Shown piece by piece: positions 17,774 through 26,942 of a stretch of DNA of 64,000 nt. Made by a program: the position numbers and the translations under genes. The DNA lies in contig NZ_ML058604.1 in the NCBI RefSeq assembly GCF_003635165.1, forward strand, positions 166,250 through 230,249. Direction: 5' to 3'. The notes beneath the pieces are model-generated. The model saw nothing but the letters and a program-made list of their open reading frames with translations. It did no database searches and had not been told where the DNA came from. Source of the DNA: Burkholderia sp. Nafp2/4-1b. Its GTDB lineage: Bacteria > Pseudomonadota > Gammaproteobacteria > Burkholderiales > Burkholderiaceae. The first letter of the stretch is position 1. The number at the start of each line of letters is the position of its first letter.

Positions 17774-18867
17774 ACCGGGCCGTCGTGTCGTCCCGCATCG
17801 ACGCCGCGCGTGCGCGCGTGTCGCCGTCGCCCGCGCGCCGCGTCTGGCAGCGCTTTCGCCAGCAGCGCCTCGGTTACTGGAGCTTCGTGATCTTCGTCGT
17901 CGCGTTCGCCGCGAGCCTCGCCGCGCCGCTATGGTCGAACGACAAGCCGCTCGTCGTGCGCTACGACGGCCAGTATTATTTCCCGATGTTCCATGCGTAC
18001 CCGGAGACGAACTTCGGCGGCGATTTCCCGACGCCGGCCGACTATCTCGACCCGTACGTGCGCAAGCGGCTCGAGGCGCCCGGCAACTTCGTCGTCTATC
18101 CGCCGAACCGCTATTACTACGACACGCTGAACTACTTCTCGACCGTGCCGAACCCGGCGCCGCCGTCACGCGCGAACTGGCTCGGCACGGACGCGCAGGG
18201 CCGCGACCTGCTTGCGCGGCTCGTGTACGGGTTCCGCGTGTCCGTCGAGTTCGGCTTGATCCTCACGGTGATCGGCACGCTGCTCGGGATCGCCGCGGGC
18301 GCGGTGCAGGGCTTCTTCGGCGGGCGCATCGACATCGTCGGGCAGCGGCTGATCGAGATCTGGAGTTCGCTGCCCGAGCTTTACCTGCTGATCATCTTCG
18401 CGTCGATCTTCGAGCCGAGCTTCCTGCTGCTGATCGTGCTGCTGTCGCTGTTCGGCTGGATCGGCCTGGCCGACTACGTGCGTGCCGAATTCCTGCGCAA
18501 TCGCACGCAGGACTACGTGCGCGCGGCCCGCGCGATGGGCCTCACGAACTGGCAGATCATCTGGCGCCACGTGCTGCCGAACAGCCTGACGCCCGTGATC
18601 ACGTTCCTGCCGTTCCGGATGAGCGGCGCGATCCTGGCGCTGACGAGCCTCGACTTCCTCGGGCTCGGCGTGCCGCCGCCGACGCCGAGCCTCGGCGAGC
18701 TGCTCGCGCAGGGCAAGGGCAACCTCGACGCGTGGTGGATCTCGCTGTCGACGTTCGGCGTGCTGGTCGCGACGCTGCTGCTGCTGACCTTCATGGGAGA
18801 CGCGCTGCGCAACGCGCTCGACACGCGGATTGCCGATTCGGTGCGCGCGGCGGGAGGCCAGCGATGA
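17770..18867 (+). CDS. yejE: Peptide ABC transporter permease
   Basis: Second permease of the Yej importer, 365 residues, DppC/YejE type. A basic cytoplasmic N-terminus leads into WQRFRQQRLGYWSFVIF. A large periplasmic segment (about residues 60-135, including YPPNRYYYDTLNY) is typical of YejE. Then come ANWLGTDAQGRDLLARLVYG and the ATPase-coupling AARAMGLTNWQIIWRHVLPN. The ATG overlaps the stop of the 25-codon ORF. Its own stop overlaps the yejF ATG by four bases. Confidence 0.94.
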   Translation: MNRAVVSSRIDAARARVSPSPARRVWQRFRQQRLGYWSFVIFVVAFAASLAAPLWSNDKPLVVRYDGQYYFPMFHAYPETNFGGDFPTPADYLDPYVRKRLEAPGNFVVYPPNRYYYDTLNYFSTVPNPAPPSRANWLGTDAQGRDLLARLVYGFRVSVEFGLILTVIGTLLGIAAGAVQGFFGGRIDIVGQRLIEIWSSLPELYLLIIFASIFEPSFLLLIVLLSLFGWIGLADYVRAEFLRNRTQDYVRAARAMGLTNWQIIWRHVLPNSLTPVITFLPFRMSGAILALTSLDFLGLGVPPPTPSLGELLAQGKGNLDAWWISLSTFGVLVATLLLLTFMGDALRNALDTRIADSVRAAGGQR

Positions 18868-20492
18868 GCGAGCCGATCGTAGCGAACGCGAACCCGGGCG
18901 AACCGCTGCTGTCGCTCGAGCATCTGCACGTGCGTTTCGGCGACACGGTGGCCGTCGACGACGTGACGCTCGCGATCGGCCGCGGCGAGCGCGTTGCGCT
19001 CGTCGGCGAGTCGGGCTCGGGCAAGAGCGTGACCGCGCTGTCGATCCTGCGGCTGCTGCGCGACGCCGACGTGAGCGGCACGATCCGCTTTGCCGGGCAC
19101 GACCTCGCCGGCAAGAGCGAGCGCGAGATGCGCGGGCTGCGCGGCTCGGACATCGCGATGATCTTCCAGGAGCCGATGACCGCGCTGAACCCGCTGTATA
19201 CGATCGGCGCGCAGATCGGCGAGACGATCGTGCTGCACGACGGCGTGACGGCGGCCGACGCGCGCAAGCGCGCGATCGCGCTGCTCGCGCGCACCGGCAT
19301 CGCGGAGCCGGAGCGGCGCGTCGACAGCTACCCGCACCAGTTGTCCGGCGGGCAGCGGCAGCGCGCGATGATCGCGATGGCGCTCGCGTGCCGGCCGCGC
19401 CTCTTGCTCGCGGACGAGCCGACGACCGCGCTCGACGTGACGATCCGCGCGCAGATCGTCGACCTGCTGCTCGAACTGCAGCGCGAGGAGGCGGCAAAGC
19501 GCGGGATGGCGGTGCTGTTGATCACGCACGACCTGAACCTCGTGCGGCACTTCGCCGAGCGGGTCGCGGTGATGGAGCGCGGCAAGCTGGTCGAAAGCGG
19601 GCCGGTCGAGCGGATCTTCGCGGAGCCGGAGCATCCGTATACGCAGCGGCTGCTGAACAGTCGGCCGCAGCGCGCGGTCGCGCCGGTGATGCCGATCGCG
19701 CCCGTCGTGCTCGATGCGCGCCACGTCAGCGTGCAGTTCGCGCGCAAGCGGCCGGGTTTCGCGGGCTGGTTCGGCACGGTGCCGGTGACGGCGGTCGCGG
19801 ATGTGTCGGTGTCGGTGCGGCAGGGCGAGACGCTCGGGATCGTCGGCGAATCCGGCTCAGGGAAGTCGACGCTCGCGATGGCGCTGCTCGGGCTCCAGAA
19901 GACGGCGCACGGCGAAATCGAATTCCAGGGGCGCGCGCTGTCGACCTATCGCGGCCGCGAGCAAACCGCGCTGCGCTCGAACATGCAGGTCGTCTTTCAG
20001 GATCCCTTCAGCTCGCTGTCGCCGCGCCACACGATCGAGCGGATCGTCGGCGAGGGGCTCGAACTGCATCGCCCGGAGCTGGGCCCGGACGCGCGCCGTG
20101 CGAAGTCGCTGGCCGTGCTGCGCGAAGTCGGCCTCGACCGCACGGTGCTGCATCGCTATCCGCACGAATTCTCGGGCGGCCAGCGTCAGCGGATCGCGAT
20201 CGCGCGCGCGCTCGTGCTGGAGCCGCGCATCCTGATCCTCGACGAACCGACGTCCGCGCTCGACGTGTCGATCCAGCAGCAGGTGTTGAAGCTGCTCGCG
20301 AATTTGCAACAGAAATACAACCTCGGCTATGTATTCATCAGCCACGACCTGGAGGTGATCGGCGCGATGGCGCACCGCGTCGCGGTCATGCAGGACGGGG
20401 CGATCGTGGAGTCCGGGGAGGTGGCCGATATCTTCGCGAAGCCGTCACATCCTTACACACAAAAGCTGTTGAAAGCGGTCTGGAAAGCGTGA
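18864..20492 (+). CDS. yejF: Peptide ABC transporter ATPase with two nucleotide-binding domains
   Basis: Cytoplasmic ATPase of the Yej importer, 542 residues, fusing the DppD-like and DppF-like halves. Each half has a Walker A ([12 protein letters not shown] near residue 47 and [12 protein letters not shown] near 328), an ABC signature ([10 protein letters not shown] and [10 protein letters not shown]), and a Walker B ([12 protein letters not shown] and [12 protein letters not shown]). The start ATG 18864 overlaps the yejE stop (ATGA). The frame is open further upstream inside yejE, but homology starts at MSEPIV. It ends the operon; no clear terminator is seen before the next promoter. Confidence 0.95.
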   Translation: MSEPIVANANPGEPLLSLEHLHVRFGDTVAVDDVTLAIGRGERVALVGESGSGKSVTALSILRLLRDADVSGTIRFAGHDLAGKSEREMRGLRGSDIAMIFQEPMTALNPLYTIGAQIGETIVLHDGVTAADARKRAIALLARTGIAEPERRVDSYPHQLSGGQRQRAMIAMALACRPRLLLADEPTTALDVTIRAQIVDLLLELQREEAAKRGMAVLLITHDLNLVRHFAERVAVMERGKLVESGPVERIFAEPEHPYTQRLLNSRPQRAVAPVMPIAPVVLDARHVSVQFARKRPGFAGWFGTVPVTAVADVSVSVRQGETLGIVGESGSGKSTLAMALLGLQKTAHGEIEFQGRALSTYRGREQTALRSNMQVVFQDPFSSLSPRHTIERIVGEGLELHRPELGPDARRAKSLAVLREVGLDRTVLHRYPHEFSGGQRQRIAIARALVLEPRILILDEPTSALDVSIQQQVLKLLANLQQKYNLGYVFISHDLEVIGAMAHRVAVMQDGAIVESGEVADIFAKPSHPYTQKLLKAVWKA

Positions 20493-20539
20493 TAGGCGTC
20501 CAATGGTCTGACCATCTCGATTGTATTTATTAATTTGTT

Positions 20540-20568
20540 TTGACAAACGATTACGCGCTGGCTAGTAT
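20540..20568 (+). promoter_or_regulatory. Strong sigma-70-type promoter for the NlpC/P60 gene
   Basis: Consensus TTGACA at 20540-20545, a 17-base spacer and TAGTAT at 20563-20568, 52 bases before the ATG. The region is AT-rich. Confidence 0.8.
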
Positions 20569-20620
20569 CGACCGAAATTTTCCGCCAATCAGCTGATTTT
20601 TAAGCACATTCCATCGACCA

Positions 20621-21295
20621 ATGCAGCATCGATCCCTGACCCAGGCATGCGCGCGCACCCTCGCCGGGCTGTTCATCGGCGCCCTGTTCGCAGCAGCTCC
20701 CGGCGCGTTCGCCGACGAAGTCAGCAGTTTTAACCAGAATGTCACGAATTCGACTCAAATCGGGTCGGCTTCCTCCCTCCAGCAGACCACTGCGCAGCCG
20801 TCGAGCGGCGGCGCGAAGTCGTTCCTCGCCGGCATGGCGGGCAAGGCAGGCGACGTGGTCGTCGGCGCGCTCAACATGATCGGCGTGCGTTACCGCTGGG
20901 GCGGCAACTCGCCGGATTCGGGCCTCGACTGCAGCGGCTTCGTCCGCTACGTGTTCCAGGACACCCTCGGCATGTCGCTGCCGCGTCGCGCGGAAGAAAT
21001 GAGCCGCGTCGGCGAGAAGGTGAGCATGAGCAACCTGAAGCCGGGCGACCTCGTGTTCTTCAACACGATGCGCCGCACGTTCTCGCACGTCGGCATCTAC
21101 ATCGGCGACAACAAGTTCGTGCATTCGCCGTCGACGGGCAGCACGATTCGCGTCGACGATCTCGACAGCGGCTACTGGGAAAAGCGTTTCACCGGCGCGC
21201 GCCGCCTCGAATCGGAGTTTCCGATGAAGGCCGACGACCTGCGCCAGCGCGTGCGCGCGACGCTCGGCGACGACGCGGCGAACGGCAGCAACTGA
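20621..21295 (+). CDS. NlpC/P60-family cell-wall hydrolase, exported
   Basis: Predicted periplasmic cysteine peptidase that cuts peptidoglycan stem peptides. It has 224 residues, with a signal peptide ending near PGAFA (residue 31) and a Ser/Gln-rich linker. The NlpC/P60 domain spans about residues 80-200: RYRWGGNSPDSGLDCSGFVRY supplies the catalytic cysteine, SHVGIYIGDNKFVHSP supplies the histidine and a following polar residue. It resembles Spr/MepS in domain type but has no lipobox. It has its own strong promoter and a terminator, so it is probably monocistronic. Confidence 0.9.
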   Translation: MQHRSLTQACARTLAGLFIGALFAAAPGAFADEVSSFNQNVTNSTQIGSASSLQQTTAQPSSGGAKSFLAGMAGKAGDVVVGALNMIGVRYRWGGNSPDSGLDCSGFVRYVFQDTLGMSLPRRAEEMSRVGEKVSMSNLKPGDLVFFNTMRRTFSHVGIYIGDNKFVHSPSTGSTIRVDDLDSGYWEKRFTGARRLESEFPMKADDLRQRVRATLGDDAANGSN

Positions 21296-21324
21296 CGCTC
21301 GCCGGCGATCGGCCGGATCAAGAA

Positions 21325-21357
21325 AACCCTGTCACCGAAAGGCGGCAGGGTTTTTTT
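21325..21357. terminator. Terminator between NlpC/P60 gene and patatin-like gene
   Basis: A stem AACCCTG with its complement encloses a 14-base loop and is followed by seven T on the plus strand. A preceding AAAA gives it weak activity in the other direction for the convergent patatin-like gene. Confidence 0.75.
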
Positions 21358-21436
21358 GTTTTGGGGCGCGCGGTAGGCTGTCATTGGTGGCGCGCGGTGA
21401 CGCGCCACGCACCGCTTCGCCCCGTTTTCTGTCCGC

Positions 21437-22363
21437 TTACGCGGCCGCGACGCCGCGGGCCGCCGCGAGCTTGCGCTGCAGTTCCGGCATGATGCGCGCG
21501 ACGGCTTCCTCGCCCGCGAGGACTGCCGCATTGCGCTGGTTGAAGTCGCTGCCGCCCATCGCGGCAAGGTTCGGACGGATGACGACGTCCGCGTATTTGT
21601 CGAGTTCGTACGTCTTGATGGTCTGGCCCATGATCGTGAAGGTCTGCAGCAGCATCTCGATCGGGTTGCTGGTCGCCGCGCCGTCCGGCCGCGACGAGAT
21701 ATCGACCGCGATCACGAAGCTCGCGCCCATCTTGCGCGCGAACGACGCGGGCACCGGGCTCACGAGGCCGCCGTCGACGTACTCGCGGTTGCCGATCTTC
21801 ACCGGCTCGAACACCGACGGCACGCTGCACGACGCGCGCACCGCGAGCCCCGTGTTGCCCTGCTGGAACAGGATCGGCTGACCGCTCTGCAGGTCGGTCG
21901 CGACGACGCCGAGCGGCTTCGCCATTTTTTCGATCGGCCGGTTGCTGAGCGTCTTGTTCAGGAAGTTCTGCAGCGCGACGCCCTGCAGCAGTCCGCGCGA
22001 GCGGAACGGCAGCGCCCAGTCGCTGATCGCCGCCTGGTCCATGTCGAGCGCGATCTTGTTGATCTGCAGCCCGGTCATCCCCGACGCGTACAGCGCGCCG
22101 ACCACCGAGCCCGCGCTCGTGCCCGCGACGATCTCGACCGGAATGCCGCGCGCCTCGAGCGCCTTCAGCACGCCGATGTGCGAGAAACCGCGGGCGGCGC
22201 CGCCGCCGAGCGCGATGCCGATCTTCACCGGCTTCTCGTGCGATTGCGCGGAATTCGCGGCGTTGTCGGAACGGGACTTGTCGCCGAACGACGTGCAGGC
22301 GGCGAGGCTGGCGGACGCGCACGCGATCGTGAAGTGACGGCGCGACAGGCGAGGGGACGACAT
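21437..22363 (-). CDS. Patatin-like phospholipase, putative lipoprotein
   Basis: Predicted serine acyl hydrolase of the patatin/RssA type, 308 residues. The N-terminus has a basic stretch and a lipobox-like LAAC (C near residue 23), so it is probably a lipoprotein. Patatin motifs are complete: oxyanion-hole GGGAARGFSHIG, nucleophile elbow GTSAGS and the aspartate of YVDGGLVSP that completes the Ser-Asp dyad. A GGAGAA ribosome site precedes the ATG. It is convergent with the NlpC/P60 gene and divergent from gltX. Phospholipase activity is inferred from the motifs. Substrate is unknown. Confidence 0.88.
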   Translation of the reverse strand: MSSPRLSRRHFTIACASASLAACTSFGDKSRSDNAANSAQSHEKPVKIGIALGGGAARGFSHIGVLKALEARGIPVEIVAGTSAGSVVGALYASGMTGLQINKIALDMDQAAISDWALPFRSRGLLQGVALQNFLNKTLSNRPIEKMAKPLGVVATDLQSGQPILFQQGNTGLAVRASCSVPSVFEPVKIGNREYVDGGLVSPVPASFARKMGASFVIAVDISSRPDGAATSNPIEMLLQTFTIMGQTIKTYELDKYADVVIRPNLAAMGGSDFNQRNAAVLAGEEAVARIMPELQRKLAAARGVAAA

Positions 22364-22506
22364 CGAATGGTTCTCCGGCGGCTTGGCGGCGGGTCGTGCG
22401 GCCCGCGGCGGCGATAGGTTCCGTGCGGCCGTGCGGCGGGATCCGGGCGGCCGGCGCGGCGCCGGCTGGCGGCCGCGGCGCGCACATCATAAAGCAAGCG
22501 GCGCGC

Positions 22507-22534
22507 TTGGCGCGATGACCGGCGCGAGTATAAT
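22507..22534 (+). promoter_or_regulatory. Candidate gltX promoter
   Basis: TATAAT at 22529-22534, with TTGGCG at 22507-22512 as a 16-base-spaced -35. The leader to the ATG would be about 100 bases. Confidence 0.55.
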
Positions 22535-22642
22535 TCCGGCTTCTTTCCCGTCCCGGGCGCGGCCGGCCCCTTGCTGTCCGGGCTGTCGCCGTCGATCCCG
22601 CGTCGAATCATTCATGCGCCCCAGGCGTTCGAGTTACCGTTT

Positions 22643-24052
22643 ATGACCCGTCCTGTCCGTACCCGCTTCGCGCCGAGTCCCACCGGCTTCATCCACCTCG
22701 GCAACATCCGCTCCGCGCTTTATCCGTGGGCGTTCGCCCGCAAGATGAAAGGCACGTTCGTGCTGCGTATCGAGGATACCGACGTCGAACGTTCGTCGCA
22801 GGAAGCCGTCGACGCGATCCTCGAAGGGATGCAGTGGCTCGGCCTCGATTTCGACGAAGGCCCGATCTACCAGATGCAGCGCATGGACCGCTATCGCGCG
22901 GTGCTCGCGCAGATGCTCGAGCAGGGCCTCGCGTACCCGTGCTACATGTCGGCAGAGGAACTCGACGCGCTGCGCGAACGCCAGCGCGAGGCCGGCCTCA
23001 AGCCGCGCTACGACGGCACGTGGCGTCCGGAGCCGGGCAAGGTGCTGCCCGAGCCGCCGGCCGGCGTGAAGCCGGTGCTGCGTTTCCGCAACCCGCTGAC
23101 CGGCACGGTCGTGTGGGAAGACGCCGTGAAGGGGCGCGTCGAGATCTCGAACGAGGAGCTCGACGACCTCGTGATCGCGCGTCCGGACGGCACGCCGATC
23201 TACAACTTCTGCGTGGTCGTGGACGACATGGACATGAACATCACGCACGTGATCCGTGGCGACGACCACGTGAACAACACGCCGCGCCAGATCAACATCC
23301 TGCGCGCGCTCGGCGGCGAGCCGCCCGTCTATGCGCACCTGCCGACCGTGCTGAACGAGCAGGGCGAGAAGATGAGCAAGCGGCATGGCGCGATGAGCGT
23401 GATGGCGTATCGCGACGCGGGCTTCCTGCCGGAGGCCGTGGTCAACTATCTCGCGCGTCTCGGCTGGTCGCACGGCGATGCCGAAATCTTCTCGCGCGAA
23501 CAGTTCGTCGAATGGTTCGACCTCGAGCACCTCGGCAAGTCGCCCGCGCAGTACGACCACAGCAAGCTGAGCTGGCTGAACGCCCACTACATCAAGGAAG
23601 CCGACAACGCGCGCCTCGCCGCGCTCGCGAAGCCGTTCCTCGATGCGCTCGGTGTCGACGACACGGCAATCGCGACGGGCCCGGCACTCGATGCGGTGGT
23701 CGGCCTGATGAAGGACCGTGCGACGACGGTGAAGGAAATCGCCGAAGGCGCCGCGATGTTCTATCGCGTGCCGGCGCCGGACGCCGACGCGCTCGCGCAG
23801 CACGTGACCGACGTGGTGCGCCCGGCGCTGGCCGATCTCGTTGCCGCGCTGAAGGCGGCCGACTGGACGAAGGAGGCGGTGTCCGCCGCGCTGAAGGCGA
23901 CGCTCGCGACGCACAAGCTGAAGATGCCGCAGCTCGCGATGCCGGTGCGCCTGCTCGTGGCCGGTACGACGCACACGCCGTCGATCGATGCGGTGCTCGT
24001 GCTGTTCGGTCGCGATGCCGTGGTGTCGCGTATCGAGGCAGCGTTGGCCTGA
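22643..24052 (+). CDS. gltX: Glutamyl-tRNA synthetase
   Basis: Class I synthetase charging tRNA-Glu, 469 residues. The HIGH-type motif reads [17 protein letters not shown] and the KMSKS-type motif [11 protein letters not shown], both in place, followed by the anticodon-binding helical domain. ATG 22643 is chosen because homology begins at [15 protein letters not shown]. The frame is open 24 codons further back without homology. The adjacent downstream tRNA cluster contains two copies of its substrate tRNA-Glu. Confidence 0.97.
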   Translation: MTRPVRTRFAPSPTGFIHLGNIRSALYPWAFARKMKGTFVLRIEDTDVERSSQEAVDAILEGMQWLGLDFDEGPIYQMQRMDRYRAVLAQMLEQGLAYPCYMSAEELDALRERQREAGLKPRYDGTWRPEPGKVLPEPPAGVKPVLRFRNPLTGTVVWEDAVKGRVEISNEELDDLVIARPDGTPIYNFCVVVDDMDMNITHVIRGDDHVNNTPRQINILRALGGEPPVYAHLPTVLNEQGEKMSKRHGAMSVMAYRDAGFLPEAVVNYLARLGWSHGDAEIFSREQFVEWFDLEHLGKSPAQYDHSKLSWLNAHYIKEADNARLAALAKPFLDALGVDDTAIATGPALDAVVGLMKDRATTVKEIAEGAAMFYRVPAPDADALAQHVTDVVRPALADLVAALKAADWTKEAVSAALKATLATHKLKMPQLAMPVRLLVAGTTHTPSIDAVLVLFGRDAVVSRIEAALA

Positions 24053-24132
24053 GGTTGGGGCGGTGCGGGGCCGTCCGTGCGTGATGTCGCGGCGGCTTCG
24101 CAAAAAATTTCGCTCGAATCGCAAAAAGGGTA

Positions 24133-24161
24133 TTTACAAGTTCAAATTCGGTCCATATAAT
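24133..24161 (+). promoter_or_regulatory. Promoter of the tRNA-Ala/Glu/Asp cluster
   Basis: TTTACA at 24133-24138, a 17-base spacer and a perfect TATAAT at 24156-24161, 18 bases before tRNA-Ala, in an AT-rich window. The mature tRNA would start about 10 bases after the expected transcription start. Confidence 0.85.
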
Positions 24162-24179
24162 CTCATTTCTGTTCTGCAA

Positions 24180-24255
<76 letters not shown>

Positions 24256-24394
24256 TCAGAACAAAAAGATTGATTTGCGAAGCAGTGGTAGTAGTAATAA
24301 ATGCTTCACAAAATGATTTAAAGCAGTTAGAATTTCGGCCTTCGCTGTTGACGTTAAGTGAATAGCGAAAGTCAGACGGATCTGAAAAGATCAT

Positions 24395-24470
24395 GTCCCC
24401 TTCGTCTAGAGGCCTAGGACATCACCCTTTCACGGTGAGTACAGGGGTTCGAATCCCCTAGGGGACGCCA
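24395..24470 (+). tRNA. tRNA-Glu (anticodon UUC), copy 1
   Basis: 76 bases with encoded CCA. Acceptor stem GTCCCCT pairs with AGGGGAC, loop CTTTCAC carries anticodon TTC. Identical to copy 2 at 24690. Confidence 0.98.
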
Positions 24471-24549
24471 GATTCAGCGGCGTTTCATAGAAGTGTCGCG
24501 AGGCTTGCAGGAACGTAACCGACGTCCTGCAGGTAACGGTGCAGGAATT

Positions 24550-24626
24550 GGAGCGGTAGTTCAGTCGGTTAGAATACCGGCCTGTCACGCCGGGGGTCGC
24601 GGGTTCGAGTCCCGTCCGCTCCGCCA
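24550..24626 (+). tRNA. tRNA-Asp (anticodon GUC), copy 1
   Basis: 77 bases with encoded CCA. Acceptor stem GGAGCGG pairs with CCGCTCC, anticodon loop CTGTCAC carries GTC. Identical to copy 2 at 24839. Confidence 0.98.
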
Positions 24627-24633
24627 GAACGAA

Positions 24634-24664
24634 GCCCGTTCAAGACGTTTTTGAGCGGGCTTTT
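24634..24664 (+). terminator. Terminator between the two tRNA-Glu/Asp pairs
   Basis: A 10-base stem (GCCCGTTCAA against TTGAGCGGGC, one G-U) and a 7-base loop, then TTTT. The short T-run suggests partial read-through into the second pair, for which I see no strong separate promoter. Confidence 0.7.
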
Positions 24665-24689
24665 GTATTAAGGATGTAAGCAGTACGTT

Positions 24690-24765
24690 GTCCCCTTCGT
24701 CTAGAGGCCTAGGACATCACCCTTTCACGGTGAGTACAGGGGTTCGAATCCCCTAGGGGACGCCA
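24690..24765 (+). tRNA. tRNA-Glu (anticodon UUC), copy 2
   Basis: Same 76-base sequence as copy 1, offset by 295 bases. Anticodon TTC. Confidence 0.98.
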
Positions 24766-24838
24766 GATTTCGGCGTCGTTCGAACAAACGATGCGCCGGC
24801 AGGAAGTAACCGACGCCTGCCAGGCAAGAAGCAAGAAT

Positions 24839-24915
24839 GGAGCGGTAGTTCAGTCGGTTAGAATACCGGCCTGTCACGCCGGGGGTCGCGGGTTCGAGTC
24901 CCGTCCGCTCCGCCA
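24839..24915 (+). tRNA. tRNA-Asp (anticodon GUC), copy 2
   Basis: Same 77-base sequence as copy 1, offset by 289 bases. Anticodon GTC. Followed at once by a 16-base-stem terminator. Its last 21 bases and the terminator recur 182 bases downstream. Confidence 0.98.
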
Positions 24916-24916
24916 A

Positions 24917-24953
24917 AAATGAAAAAGCCCGCCTTGTGCGGGCTTTTTCATTT
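24917..24953 (+). terminator. Terminator after tRNA-Asp copy 2
   Basis: A perfect 16-base stem beginning AAATGAAAAAGCCCGC, a 5-base loop and its complement, with five T inside the descending arm. Confidence 0.9.
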
Positions 24954-24991
24954 GTATCGTCCATTGCGCTCGCTTGCGTGCGCATGACTGC

Positions 24992-25097
24992 GGAGCGGAG
25001 GAAGCCGCCTGCGCGGCTTCCGGTGGGACGAGAAGGGTTGCGCGTGCACGCGCAACCGCGGCCTGCGGGATGTAGGCGAGTCCCGTCCGCTCCGCCA
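24992..25097 (+). other. tRNA-like, CCA-ending hairpin element; 3' end copied from tRNA-Asp
   Basis: Bases 25077-25097 repeat the last 21 bases of tRNA-Asp exactly, CCA included. At 24992-24998 stands GGAGCGG, the 5' acceptor strand of tRNA-Asp, which can pair with CCGCTCC at 25087-25093. Between them lie two perfect 9-base stems with 4-base loops (25000-25021 and 25036-25057) and a weaker 4-base stem (25061-25064 with 25074-25077). It is therefore cloverleaf-like in outline, but it has no normal D, anticodon or T arm and is not a tRNA. A near copy of the tRNA-Asp terminator follows. It could be a pseudo-tRNA, a stable RNA or a repeat element. Expression is unknown. Confidence 0.5.
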
Positions 25098-25098
25098 G

Positions 25099-25135
25099 AA
25101 ATGAGAAAGCCCGCCTTGTGCGGGCTTTTTCATTT
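25099..25135 (+). terminator. Second copy of the tRNA-Asp terminator
   Basis: Same hairpin as at 24917-24953, displaced by 182 bases, with one difference in the ascending arm (AAATGAGAAAGCCCGC). Confidence 0.85.
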
Positions 25136-25239
25136 GTGTCGCCGCTTCCTGCCTCTGCCTGCGCCGCTACGAGAAATCCGCGATTGCATCCGGGCGCGAC
25201 TGCGCTATCGTGGCGGGATGCGTACTTGACCCCCGCGCG

Positions 25240-25704
25240 ATGCTCGATCCGACCGACCTGCGACTGCTGTATCAGCTCCGGCCCGCGGAGCCTGGCGATT
25301 TTCCGTTTGCCGAGGCGCTGACGCACGGCAACATGGGCGGCTACTACAAGCGCCACGGGCTCGTCTGGCGCAGCGACCTGTTCTATGCGAGCTGGCGTGA
25401 ATCCGAGAACTTCATCCTGGAAGCCGACGGTGAGCGGATCGGCGTGCTGCGCGTGACCGAAGAGGGCGATTCGCTGCATATCCGCGACGTGCAGATCGCG
25501 GCCGGCCATCGCGGGCAGGGCGCCGGCACCTACATGCTCGACATGTCCCGCCGCTGGGCACGCGCCCGCGGGCTGCACGAACTGCAGTTGCGCGTGTTCG
25601 TCGACAATCCGGCTGCGCGGCTCTACCAGCGCATGGGTTACCGCATCACCGGGCCGAAGTTCGCGCAGCTTGGATCGATCCGTCACATGGTGTGCGCGGT
25701 CTGA
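25240..25704 (+). CDS. GNAT-family N-acetyltransferase
   Basis: 154 residues from ATG 25240. A GTG at 25210 is also possible but adds residues without homology. The acetyl-CoA binding motif A reads IRDVQIAAGHRGQGAGTYML, where the Q/R-x-x-G-x-G/A loop (RGQGAG) is clear. Motif B follows as LRVFVDNPAARLYQRMGYRITG. The acceptor is unknown; both small-molecule and protein N-terminal acetylation occur in the family. It is convergent with the AraC gene. Confidence 0.88.
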   Translation: MLDPTDLRLLYQLRPAEPGDFPFAEALTHGNMGGYYKRHGLVWRSDLFYASWRESENFILEADGERIGVLRVTEEGDSLHIRDVQIAAGHRGQGAGTYMLDMSRRWARARGLHELQLRVFVDNPAARLYQRMGYRITGPKFAQLGSIRHMVCAV

Positions 25705-25755
25705 GTGCGTGACCGTACAACGCGGGGCATGACGCAGGGCGCTACACGGCGACGG

Positions 25756-26649
25756 TCAGCGCGCCACGCCGAGCGCGTCGTCGTCGGGCAGATCGTCGTC
25801 GGGCACTTCGTCGGTCGCGAGGCTGTCATCCGCGCCGCGATGCTCGTAGCCGCGCAGCATGAACGCGCGCGGGCTTTCGCCGAACGCGCGCCGGAACATC
25901 GCCGAGAACGCGCTCTGGCTCTGGTAGCCGAGTTCGCGCGCGATATGCGACAGCGGACGCCCCTGATTCAGCAGCGGAATCGCGCGCGCGAGCAGCGCCT
26001 GCTGCCGCCACTGCGAAAAACTCACGCCCAGTTCCTGCTTGAAGAGCCGCGAGATCGTCCGTGTGCTCGCGCCGACCTCGCTCGCCCAGTGTTCGAGCGA
26101 TTCCGAATGCGCCGGTTGCGCGAGCACCGCCTCGCACAACATGCGCAGCCGTTTTTCGTCGGGCATCGGCACCGCGAGCGGCAGCGGTTCGGCGTGGCTC
26201 AGCTCGTCGAGCACGAGCCCGCACAGCAGCCGTTCGCGGGCGTCGCTCAGGTCGCGCGCGTCGAGCGCGACGATCAGTTCGCGCAACAGGCCCGTCACCT
26301 CGACCACGCGGCATGCGTCGAGCCCGTCCGGCACGATCGACTCGTCGATATACAGCGTGCGCAGATACGCGTCCTCGACGATCACGACCTCGTGCGTGAC
26401 GTGCGGCGGCACCCAGATCGCGCGCGACGGCGGCACCATCCATGTCGTTCCGGTGGTCGCGACGCGCAGCACGCCGCGCGACGCATACGCGAGCTGCGCC
26501 CACGCGTGCGTGTGCAGCGGAATCCGGCGGCCGGCGTCGACCTGGCGCGCCCGGACGCGCATCGGGTGGACGCGCGTCGGCGCGAACTCGGGCGGGATGT
26601 CGATGACGTCGTAGGGGTTCGATGCGTCGGCTTGGGCAGGCGGATTCAT
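25756..26649 (-). CDS. AraC-family transcriptional regulator with cupin sensor domain
   Basis: 297 residues. The N-terminal cupin half (about 35-110) contains IPLHTHAWAQLAYASRGVLRV and the AIWVPPHVTHEV stretch. The C-terminal double helix-turn-helix domain spans about 175-270, with the signature LGYQSQSAFSAMFRRAFGESP. The last 25 residues are acidic (DDSLATDEVPDDDLPDDD). Target genes are unknown. The AIG2-type gene is divergent across 290 bases, which makes it a candidate target by position only. Confidence 0.9.
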   Translation of the reverse strand: MNPPAQADASNPYDVIDIPPEFAPTRVHPMRVRARQVDAGRRIPLHTHAWAQLAYASRGVLRVATTGTTWMVPPSRAIWVPPHVTHEVVIVEDAYLRTLYIDESIVPDGLDACRVVEVTGLLRELIVALDARDLSDARERLLCGLVLDELSHAEPLPLAVPMPDEKRLRMLCEAVLAQPAHSESLEHWASEVGASTRTISRLFKQELGVSFSQWRQQALLARAIPLLNQGRPLSHIARELGYQSQSAFSAMFRRAFGESPRAFMLRGYEHRGADDSLATDEVPDDDLPDDDALGVAR

Positions 26650-26942
26650 GGACGATTGGGTCGGCGCGGCGGCGATGCCGTTATTTTAGAAGGCGCCGCG
26701 CGGGCGCATGCGGCGGTTTTTCGGCCGATAATGCACCGTTCAAATGAACTTTGTATGGGGCCGCGCGGAATTCGGCCGGCGCTGGTCGAGGCCCGAACCG
26801 GCGTCTGCATGACACCGTGTGCCGAACGGAACCATCGGACCGCCGGCGCACTCCGACGCAGTCCGGCGATGCGGGTGAGTCGCCGCGCGAGCGGTGCAGC
26901 CGCGACGGCACGGCAACACCTGAAGTGAAGAGGAGAACCACG

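Larger units (their letters stand above)
24395..24915 (+). repeat. Tandem duplication of the tRNA-Glu/tRNA-Asp pair
   Basis: Unit 1 (24395-24626) and unit 2 (24690-24915) contain identical tRNAs. The spacers are diverged but alignable (both contain GTAACCGACG and a GC-rich hairpin before the Asp gene). This indicates duplication followed by drift of the spacers and conservation or conversion of the genes. Confidence 0.85.

Noticed and set aside
24895..25135. A genomic island attachment site at tRNA-Asp
   Set aside because: The direct repeat encloses only about 180 bases and no integrase or cargo lies between or after. An old excision scar is possible but not shown.
24874..25686. A 270-codon minus-strand frame across the tRNA-Asp end and the GNAT gene
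   Set aside because: It is antisense to tRNA-Asp, its terminator and the GNAT gene; such frames are a common false call near tRNA genes.
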